DNA of 17,511 nt from UBA4655 sp964585575 (lineage in GTDB: Bacteria > Planctomycetota > Planctomycetia > Pirellulales > UBA1268). The notes beneath the pieces are model-generated. The model saw only the letters and a list, made by a program, of their open reading frames with translations. It made no database searches and was not told where the DNA came from. The translations under genes were made by a program, and so were the position numbers. Location: NCBI GenBank assembly GCA_964585575.1, contig CAZPEM010000066.1, positions 1 through 17,511 on the forward strand. The letters are read 5' to 3'. The number at the start of each line of letters is the position of its first letter. Within the stretch, counting starts at the first letter, position 1. This document shows positions 1-5,768 of the stretch, piece by piece.

Positions 1-260
1 GTGAGGGGCTGCCCGACCCCGGCAGAGTTGACCGTGAGGGGCTGCCCGTGTGCCCTCACTGGACGCTCACTGCGGGTTCGGGGCAGACCCTCGCGGTCAA
101 GCCTGTCGCCAGAAGACTCACGCAGGCGCCCCGATGCTGAACGCCGGGGGAGCGGACGCGGAGGAGCCTCAGGCGTATCCTCGCCGAAGCGACGGAGCGC
201 CTGCTCCCCCGGCGGCAATGCGGCTTCCATCGAAGTGGCCTGCGAACGCCCGGCGATTGG
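1..260. repeat. Compound inverted-repeat element, copy A
   Basis: This non-coding stretch lies 3' of the DAHP synthase gene. GTGAGGGGCTGCCCG occurs twice, at 1-15 and 34-48. The arm at 28-48 is nearly the reverse complement of 79-100 (three differences including one indel), so 28-100 can fold into a long hairpin. A second perfect 12-bp inverted pair is CGCCGGGGGAGC at 142-153 with its complement at 203-214. Two 20-mers recur in the gap after folD: accgtgaggggctgcccgtg (31-50, same strand, at 5414-5433) and the complement of GCTCCCCCGGCGTTCAGCAT (134-153, opposite strand, at 5376-5395). This is most likely a dispersed intergenic repeat of the REP/BIME or MITE kind. No coding sequence is convincing here. 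The outer edges of the element are not defined. Confidence 0.7.
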
Positions 261-1325
261 TCAGTTGGCGAGCCGGCCGTGGGCCTCGAGCAGGAGCGAC
301 TCGGTCTCCTCCCAGCCAATGCAGCCGTCGGTGATGGAGACGCCGTAGGCGAGCTTGGAGCGGTCGCGCTGCACCGGCTGGCTCCCCTCGTGAAGGTTGC
401 TCTCGAGCATGAGGCCGACGATCGAGCGGTCGCCGGCGACCCGCTGCTCGATCACGTCCCGCCAGACGACCGACTGACGCCGGTGATCCTTGCCGGAGTT
501 GGCGTGGCTGCAATCGACGATCACCCGCTGGGGAAGGCCCGCCTTCTCCAGGCGGGCGCGGGCCTCCTCCATCACCTCCGGGGAGTAGTTGGAGCCGCTG
601 CGGCCGCCGCGGAGCATGAGCACTCCCCAGGGGTTGCCGGCAGTCGATACGACGCACGTGCCTCCATCGTTGTCGATGCCGAGGAAGCTGTGGGGCGCGC
701 GGGCCGACTGCATGGCGTCGATGGCCGCTTGGAGCGAGCCGTCGGTCGCATTCTTGAAGCCGACCGGCATCGAGAGGCCGCTGGCCATCTGGCGGTGTGT
801 CGGCGACTCGGTCGTCCTGGCCCCGATCGCCCCGAGCACGATCGTGTCGGCGATGTACTGCGGCGTGATCGGCTCGAGAAACTCTGTCGCCGTCGGCAGC
901 CCCATGCCCGCGATCTCGATCAGGAGCTGCCGAGCCATGCGCAGGCCCGTCGCCACGTCGAACGAGTCGTCGAGGTGCGGATCGTTGATGAGCCCCTTCC
1001 AGCCCACCGTCGTCCTCGGCTTCTCGAAGTAGACTCGCATCACGACGAGCAGCCGGTCGGAGACCCGCTCGGAGACCGCGAGCAGCTTCTTCGCGTAATC
1101 CCGGGCCGCGTCGCAGTCGTGGATGGAACAGGGGCCGACGACCGCCATGACCCTGTCGTCTTCGGCCGCCAGAATCCGCTCGACGGCCTTTCGGCCGTCG
1201 AGGATCGTGCGGGTTGCGGCGGCGTCCAGCGGAAGGATCGCGACGAGCCTGGCCGGGGGCACCAACGGATCGAGGCTGCGGATCCGCAGATTGGCCGTCG
1301 GGCCGAGCGAGGCGGGAGCGTGCAT
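261..1325 (-). CDS. aroG: 3-deoxy-7-phosphoheptulonate (DAHP) synthase, class I
   Basis: The 354-aa cytoplasmic enzyme condenses phosphoenolpyruvate with erythrose-4-phosphate, the first step of the shikimate pathway to aromatic amino acids. Its length matches the AroF/G/H family (about 350 aa). Recognisable motifs are GPCSIHD (residues 64-70), KPRTT (102-106), the ARTTESPTHRQMASG block (169-183) and DCSHANSGKDH (271-281). The metal ligands expected from E. coli AroG are present: Cys66, His274, Glu308 and Asp333. The ATG at 1325 was chosen because it gives the family length; the open frame runs far upstream, but only antisense to pyrG. It is transcribed away from pyrG. Which feedback type (Phe, Tyr or Trp sensitive) it is cannot be told from the sequence, so the symbol marks the family only. 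Confidence 0.95.
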   Translation of the reverse strand: MHAPASLGPTANLRIRSLDPLVPPARLVAILPLDAAATRTILDGRKAVERILAAEDDRVMAVVGPCSIHDCDAARDYAKKLLAVSERVSDRLLVVMRVYFEKPRTTVGWKGLINDPHLDDSFDVATGLRMARQLLIEIAGMGLPTATEFLEPITPQYIADTIVLGAIGARTTESPTHRQMASGLSMPVGFKNATDGSLQAAIDAMQSARAPHSFLGIDNDGGTCVVSTAGNPWGVLMLRGGRSGSNYSPEVMEEARARLEKAGLPQRVIVDCSHANSGKDHRRQSVVWRDVIEQRVAGDRSIVGLMLESNLHEGSQPVQRDRSKLAYGVSITDGCIGWEETESLLLEAHGRLAN

Positions 1326-1372
1326 GGGGCGGGCGAAGGGGGGCCAGGGAGCGTGGTCGGAACGAACCCTCA

Positions 1373-1400
1373 AGGATACGCCATCTTTCGGTCGGCTCAA
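1373..1400 (-). promoter_or_regulatory. Candidate sigma70-type promoter for DAHP synthase
   Basis: Read on the minus strand, TTGAGC (1400-1395) is followed after 16 nt by TATCCT (1378-1373). Each box matches 4 of 6 consensus positions. It lies 48 nt upstream of the DAHP synthase ATG. It was found by eye, so chance is a real alternative. Confidence 0.35.
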
Positions 1401-1434
1401 AAAGGCTTTGCAGCGCGAGCGATTCACGATCGAT

Positions 1435-1463
1435 TTGACCCCCCGGGAAGACGTTGGTTCAAT
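1435..1463 (+). promoter_or_regulatory. Candidate sigma70-type promoter for the pyrG operon
   Basis: TTGACC (1435-1440, 5 of 6 consensus matches) is followed after exactly 17 nt by TTCAAT (1458-1463, 4 of 6). It would start transcription about 30 nt upstream of the pyrG start codon. TACACT at 1475-1480 is a rival -10 box, but it lacks a well-spaced -35 box. Confidence 0.4.
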
Positions 1464-1488
1464 CCTGCCGGCGGTACACTCACTCGGG

Positions 1489-1494
1489 AAGGAG
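1489..1494 (+). promoter_or_regulatory. Shine-Dalgarno site that sets the GTG start of pyrG
   Basis: AAGGAG ends 8 nt before the GTG at 1503. The frame is open upstream for more than 1 kb, so this site and the conserved N-terminus together decide the start. Confidence 0.75.
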
Positions 1495-1502
1495 CTCGAT
1501 CC

Positions 1503-3128
1503 GTGTCCAGGCATCTTTTCGTCACCGGCGGCGTCGTCAGCTCGCTCGGAAAGGGTCTCACCAGCGCCTCGATCGCGATGCTGCTGGAGTCGCGGGGCCT
1601 GCGGGTGAGGATGCAGAAGCTCGACCCGTACATCAACGTCGATCCGGGCACGATGAGCCCCTACCAGCACGGCGAGGTCTACGTCCTCGACGACGGCAGC
1701 GAGACTGATCTCGATCTGGGCCACTACGAGCGGTTCACCTCGACGAAGCTCACCCGCGACAGCAATTTCACGACGGGCCAGATCTACCTGTCGGTGATCA
1801 ACAAGGAACGCCGCGGCGAGTTTCTCGGCAACACCGTCCAGGTGATCCCCCACATCACCAACGAGATCAAGGACGTCATCCGCCGGCTCGCCGACGACGA
1901 GACCGACGTCGTGATCACCGAGATAGGCGGCACCGTGGGCGACATCGAGAGCCTCCCCTTCCTCGAGGCCATCCGACAGATACCGCTCGAGGTGGGCCGC
2001 GAGAACTGCATGTTCATCCACCTCACGCTCGTTCCCTACCTGAAGGCCGCGGGCGAATTGAAGACCAAGCCGACGCAGCACTCGGTTGGCATCCTCCGCC
2101 AGATCGGCATCCAGCCCGACATCCTGGTCTGCCGCACCGAGCGGGCCCTCGACGTGTCCGACCGGGAGAAGATCGCGCTCTTTTGCAACGTGCCGCTCGA
2201 CTGCGTCATCGAGGAGCGTGACAAGGATTTTTCGATCTACGAGGTGCCGCTGTCGCTCCAGGTGAACCGGATCGACGAGCTCGTGCTCAGGCGGTTCGGC
2301 ATCAAGGCGCCGCCCGCCGACCTCGAGCAGTGGCGGGAGCTGCTCCACCGTCTCCGCAACCCGGAGCACGAAGTCTCCATCGCGGTCGTCGGCAAGTACG
2401 CCGATCACCGCGACGCCTACAAGAGCATCTACGAGGCGATCGACCACGGCGGCATCGACCAGCGGGCGCAGGTCCGCGTTCAGCCGATCCGCGCAGAGGA
2501 CATCGAGCGTGAGGGGGCCGAGCGGCTTCTCGCGGGATTCGACGGGCTCGTCGTGCCAGGGGGCTTCGGCGAGCGGGGCATCGAGGGGAAGGTCGAGGCG
2601 ATCAAATTTGCGAGGGAGCGGCGGCTGCCGTTCCTCGGCATCTGCCTGGGCATGCAGTGCGCCGTCATCGAGGCGGCGAGGCACCTCGCCGGCCTCGAAC
2701 GGGCCCACTCCACCGAGTTCGACCGCAGCACCCCCCATCCCGTGATCTGTCTGCTGGAGGAGCAGAAGGGGATCGTCGACAAGGGGGGCACGATGCGGCT
2801 CGGAGCCCACCCGTGCGTGCTCTCCGAGGGCACGAAATCGGCCGCCGCCTACGGGTGCACCACCATTTCGGAGCGGCATCGCCACCGCTACGAGTTCAAC
2901 AGCCGCTACCGGCACCAGCTCGAGGCGGCCGGCCTCGTGGTCGCCGGGACGAGCCCCGACGGCTCGCTCGTCGAGATCGTCGAGCTGGCGGACCATCCCT
3001 GGTTTGTGGCGGTACAGTTCCATCCCGAGTTCAAGAGCAAGCCGACGAAGGCCCACCCGCTCTTCGCCGGCCTCGTCGCCGCGTCGGTGGAGCGTCATGC
3101 CGGAAGCGCCTGGGTCGCGGAGGTCTGA
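1503..3128 (+). CDS. pyrG: CTP synthase
   Basis: The 541-aa cytoplasmic enzyme makes CTP from UTP, ATP and glutamine, the last step of pyrimidine nucleotide synthesis. The N-terminal synthase domain opens with the family signature RHLFVTGGVVSSLGKG, a P-loop-like ATP site, followed by the KLDPYINVDPGTMSP block. The C-terminal class I glutamine amidotransferase domain has the oxyanion-hole region VPGGFGERG, the nucleophile Cys381 in GICLGMQ, and the His507/Glu509 pair in FHPEF. The length is normal and all catalytic residues are present. It starts with GTG after a good Shine-Dalgarno site and is the first gene of the pyrG-DUF1844-DUF6807-folD operon. Its TGA is directly followed by the ATG of the next gene. 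Confidence 0.97.
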   Translation: MSRHLFVTGGVVSSLGKGLTSASIAMLLESRGLRVRMQKLDPYINVDPGTMSPYQHGEVYVLDDGSETDLDLGHYERFTSTKLTRDSNFTTGQIYLSVINKERRGEFLGNTVQVIPHITNEIKDVIRRLADDETDVVITEIGGTVGDIESLPFLEAIRQIPLEVGRENCMFIHLTLVPYLKAAGELKTKPTQHSVGILRQIGIQPDILVCRTERALDVSDREKIALFCNVPLDCVIEERDKDFSIYEVPLSLQVNRIDELVLRRFGIKAPPADLEQWRELLHRLRNPEHEVSIAVVGKYADHRDAYKSIYEAIDHGGIDQRAQVRVQPIRAEDIEREGAERLLAGFDGLVVPGGFGERGIEGKVEAIKFARERRLPFLGICLGMQCAVIEAARHLAGLERAHSTEFDRSTPHPVICLLEEQKGIVDKGGTMRLGAHPCVLSEGTKSAAAYGCTTISERHRHRYEFNSRYRHQLEAAGLVVAGTSPDGSLVEIVELADHPWFVAVQFHPEFKSKPTKAHPLFAGLVAASVERHAGSAWVAEV

Positions 3129-3449
3129 ATGAGCGACGATCCCCCATCCGACACCGACATCGCCGACCGCCCACCACCGCCGGCGACGCTCGAATTCCTC
3201 GTGCACACGCTCTTCACGCAGGCGCTCATGGCGCTCGGCCGTATCCCCAACCCGATCACGGGCAAGGCCCACAAGAACCTGCCGACCGCGCGGCACTTCA
3301 TCGACACGATCGCGATGCTCGAGGAGAAGACCCGCGGGAATCGCACGACCGACGAGACGCGTCTGCTCGAGGAAGTGCTCCACCAGGGAAGGCTGCAGGT
3401 GTCGATCGAATCATCCGGAGCGGGCGGGCACGGCGGAGACGAACCGTGA
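3129..3449 (+). CDS. DUF1844 family protein
   Basis: The 106-aa protein has a Pro/Asp-rich N-terminus of about 20 residues. A compact helical segment then covers residues 21-90, with TLEFLVHTLFTQALMALG, the polar stretch IPNPITGKAHKNLPTARHFID and a final ETRLLEEVLHQ helix. This pattern matches DUF1844, a small family of unknown biochemical role, and I assign it from recall of the family pattern. The amphipathic first helix could touch a membrane or a partner, but there is no clear transmembrane segment. Its ATG follows the pyrG stop with no gap, which suggests translational coupling, and its TGA overlaps the GTG start of the next gene. The C-terminus is Gly-rich and probably disordered. Confidence 0.85.
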   Translation: MSDDPPSDTDIADRPPPPATLEFLVHTLFTQALMALGRIPNPITGKAHKNLPTARHFIDTIAMLEEKTRGNRTTDETRLLEEVLHQGRLQVSIESSGAGGHGGDEP

Positions 3450-4483
3450 ACGAGCATGCGTTTCCCAGGAGCTTGTTTTCGGTCGTCGTCGGCGTGGCCC
3501 TGCTCGCCGCGTTCCTGCGGCTGGCGGACTCGACCCGGGATCCCCGGAGCGACACGGATGCCCGGGTCGTCTTCGAGCGGCGGCCGGACAGCATCCGCGT
3601 GTGCATCGACGACCGCCCATTCACGGAGTACGTGTTCGAGGGGCATCCGAAGCCGATCCTGTTTCCGATCATCGGCCCCGGCGGGGTGCCGATGACGAGG
3701 TCGTGGCCGATCGTGAAGGACGTTCCGGACGAGCCGCACGATCATCCCCATCACGAATCGCTCTGGTTCATGCACGGCGACGTCAACGGCGTCGACTTCT
3801 GGATGCACAAGCCCGACAAGGAAGGCCGGCGGCCGGAGGTGAGGCAGACGGCGATCGACGTGTCCGAGGCGGACGGCACGATCGAATCGCAAAACGAGTG
3901 GCGGCGCCCCGACGGAACGGTCGTGATGACGGACACGCGGCGGATCCGATTCTGGACCGACGTTCATCCGGAAGGCACGGGCTCTGCGGCAAGGGGCATC
4001 GACTACGACATCACGCTTCACGCCACCCACGGCCCGGTCGTCCTCGGCGACACGAAGGAGGGCGCCATGGCGATCCGGGTGCACCATGCGCTCCAACTCG
4101 AGGACCTGGACGGCTCCAAGGGCGCGGCGGGCACCATCGTGAACTCGGAGGGAGCGAAGGACGCCCGCGCCTGGGGGAAGCCGGCACGGTGGGTCGATTA
4201 CTCGGGCACGATCGACGGCAAGCCCGTGGGGATCGCCCTCTTCGACCACCCCGCCAATCTTCGGCACCCGACGCGGTGGCACGCCCGCGGCTACGGCCTG
4301 TTCGCCGCCAACCCGTTCGGGCTGCACGACTTCGCCGGCGAACCTCGCGGCTCGGGCAACCACACGATCGCCGACGGTGGAACACTGCGGCTGCGGTATC
4401 GCTTCGTCTTCCACGAGGGCGACGCCGAGTCGGCGGGGATCGAGAGCCGCTGGAAAAAGTGGGCCGAGAAAGGCACCCCATGA
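3446..4483 (+). CDS. DUF6807 (PmoA-like) family protein with N-terminal membrane anchor
   Basis: The 345-aa protein starts at a GTG that overlaps the previous stop by 4 nt (GTGA). Residues 9-25 are hydrophobic and act as a signal peptide or anchor, so the rest should lie outside the cytoplasmic membrane. The body looks like the DUF6807 family, often labelled 'PmoA family'. It shows the His-rich PHDHPHHESLWF block (about residues 98-108), HGDVNG (110-115), and a C-terminal part with the YGLFAANPFGLHDF segment. Many family members sit next to sugar-related or oxidoreductase genes in planctomycetes, but no reaction is established. The histidine cluster could bind metal or substrate; that is inference. 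Its place between pyrG and folD is odd for an exported protein. Its stop overlaps the folD start as ATGA. Confidence 0.75.
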   Translation: MNEHAFPRSLFSVVVGVALLAAFLRLADSTRDPRSDTDARVVFERRPDSIRVCIDDRPFTEYVFEGHPKPILFPIIGPGGVPMTRSWPIVKDVPDEPHDHPHHESLWFMHGDVNGVDFWMHKPDKEGRRPEVRQTAIDVSEADGTIESQNEWRRPDGTVVMTDTRRIRFWTDVHPEGTGSAARGIDYDITLHATHGPVVLGDTKEGAMAIRVHHALQLEDLDGSKGAAGTIVNSEGAKDARAWGKPARWVDYSGTIDGKPVGIALFDHPANLRHPTRWHARGYGLFAANPFGLHDFAGEPRGSGNHTIADGGTLRLRYRFVFHEGDAESAGIESRWKKWAEKGTP

Positions 4484-5364
4484 CCGCCACACTGCTCGAT
4501 GGAAGGCTCCTCGCCGCCCGCATCGAGGAAAACCTGCGAGCGGAGGTCTCGACCTTCGGCGAGATGCTGGGACGGCGGCCGCGGCTCGCGGTCGTGCTCG
4601 TCGGCGACCTCGCGGCGAGCGCCTCCTACGTCGCATCGAAGCGGCGGGCTGCGGAGCGGGTCGGCATCGATTCGCTCCTCGTCGAACGGCACGGCCTCGT
4701 CGAAACCCGCGAACTCGTTGAACTCGTCGATGGACTCGCGCGGGACGAGCAGGGACCGGTCGACGGCATTCTCGTTCAGCTGCCGCTACCGCCACGCGTC
4801 GATACCGTCGCCGTCCTCGACGCGGTGCCTCCCGATCGCGACGTGGACGGCTTCCACCCGGTCAACGCGGGCCTCCTGTCGCAGGGACGGCCCAAGTTCG
4901 TTCCCTGCACGGCTGCCGGCGTGCAGCGGATGCTCATCGACGCCGGCATCGAGACGGCCGGTCGCCACGCCGTCGTGATCGGCCGCAGCGACATCGTGGG
5001 AAGGCCGCTCGCCCTGCTCCTCTCCGGACGCGGCGCCGGTGGCGATGCCACGGTGACGATCTGCCACAGCCGATCGGCCGACCTCGCGGAGCATGCCCGC
5101 AGGGCCGATATCCTGGTCTCGGCCGTCGGCCAGCCGGGGCTCATCACGGCCGACATGGTGAAGCCGGGCGCGGCCGTGATCGACGTCGGGATCAACCGCG
5201 TCGCTTCGGCCTCGGGAGGAACCAGGCTGGTGGGCGACGTCGATTTCGACGCCGTCCGCGACGTCGCCGGCTGGATAACGCCCGTTCCGGGGGGCGTCGG
5301 CCCGCTCACGGTCGCGATGCTCCTCTCCAACACCCTCCTCGCCGCCGAACTCCGACTCCGGTAG
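4480..5364 (+). CDS. folD: Bifunctional methylene-THF dehydrogenase / methenyl-THF cyclohydrolase
   Basis: The 294-aa cytoplasmic enzyme interconverts 5,10-methylene-, 5,10-methenyl- and 10-formyl-tetrahydrofolate and supplies one-carbon units for purines and formyl-Met. Family motifs are all present: SYVASKRR with Tyr50 and catalytic Lys54, GILVQLPLP (96-104), DRDVDGFHPVN with Asp121 (119-129), the Rossmann-type NAD(P) loop GRSDIVGRP (168-176), and the closing PVPGGVGPLT (268-277). The length is normal (285-300 aa). Its ATG overlaps the preceding TGA (ATGA), so it is translationally coupled as the last gene of the operon. A repeat element starts 12 nt after its stop. Confidence 0.96.
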   Translation: MTATLLDGRLLAARIEENLRAEVSTFGEMLGRRPRLAVVLVGDLAASASYVASKRRAAERVGIDSLLVERHGLVETRELVELVDGLARDEQGPVDGILVQLPLPPRVDTVAVLDAVPPDRDVDGFHPVNAGLLSQGRPKFVPCTAAGVQRMLIDAGIETAGRHAVVIGRSDIVGRPLALLLSGRGAGGDATVTICHSRSADLAEHARRADILVSAVGQPGLITADMVKPGAAVIDVGINRVASASGGTRLVGDVDFDAVRDVAGWITPVPGGVGPLTVAMLLSNTLLAAELRLR

Positions 5365-5375
5365 GGGATGACTAC

Positions 5376-5625
5376 GCTCCCCCGGCGTTCAGCATCAAGG
5401 TGCCTGGGTGAAGACCGTGAGGGGCTGCCCGTGCCCAGGAGCCGGCGTATGCCGACGAGCGAAGCAAGGATTGCGAAGCGAAGTCGGCATCCGAGCGAGC
5501 GGAAGGCAGGCGGGCACCGATCCGCGAAGCGGATTGGTCGCGTAGCGAGCGTCCGGCGATGGGCACGGGCAGTCCCGAACCGGCAGCGAGCGTCCGGCGA
5601 GGGCATACGGGCAGCTCCGAACCAA
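5376..5625 (+). repeat. Compound inverted-repeat element, copy B
   Basis: This intergenic stretch shares two 20-mers with the element at 1-260: GCTCCCCCGGCGTTCAGCAT (5376-5395) and accgtgaggggctgcccgtg (5414-5433). In this copy both are on one strand; in the other copy they face opposite ways. A perfect 13-bp inverted pair, CTGCCCGTGCCCA (5425-5437) with 5560-5572, encloses two inner ones: ATGCCGAC (5449-5456) with 5483-5490, and ATCCGC-GAA-GCGGAT (5520-5534). The copy ends in two 41-nt tandem units. The transcript could fold extensively and may end or stabilise the folD mRNA. With the hairpin and promoter that follow, it accounts for the 404-nt gap between folD and the exporter gene; I see no gene there. 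Confidence 0.7.
5544..5625 (+). repeat. Two tandem 41-nt units
   Basis: The unit at 5544-5584 is repeated at 5585-5625 with a few substitutions. Both start AGCGAGCGTCCGGCGA and contain ACGGGCAG followed by CCGAACC. A diverged copy on the minus strand lies inside the first element (about 48-85). The units form the right end of copy B. Confidence 0.7.
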
Positions 5626-5631
5626 GCACGC

Positions 5632-5679
5632 GGCCGGAATCGCGGCTCTTCGGGCCCGGTTTTCCGGGCCACTCCGGCC
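5632..5679 (+). terminator. Nested GC-rich hairpin
   Basis: GGCCCGG-TTTT-CCGGGCC (5653-5670) is a perfect 7-bp GC stem with a 4-nt loop. It is enclosed by a second perfect 7-bp stem, GGCCGGA (5632-5638) with TCCGGCC (5673-5679). No T-run follows, so classical intrinsic termination is uncertain. It sits directly upstream of a candidate promoter and may insulate the exporter gene from the folD operon. Confidence 0.5.
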
Positions 5680-5708
5680 TTGAACCGCCCGCCCCGGCTC
5701 CCTATCTT
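5680..5708 (+). promoter_or_regulatory. Candidate sigma70-type promoter for the ABC exporter
   Basis: TTGAAC (5680-5685) and TATCTT (5703-5708) are separated by exactly 17 nt, and each matches 4 of 6 consensus positions. The -35 box touches the preceding hairpin. The predicted leader is about 55 nt long up to the ATG at 5769. Confidence 0.45.
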
Positions 5709-5768
5709 CCCGCCGACTCGCGGCCGACGGGCTGCGCGAGCACGCCCCACACCTGGACGATCGAACGC

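Noticed and set aside
279..1502. Plus-strand frame open upstream of pyrG
   Set aside because: It is antisense to DAHP synthase. The ribosome site and conserved N-terminus place the start at 1503.
1326..3383. Minus-strand open frame continuing upstream of DAHP synthase, antisense to pyrG
   Set aside because: It is a shadow of pyrG codon bias in high-GC DNA. The family length and the ATG at 1325 define the real start.
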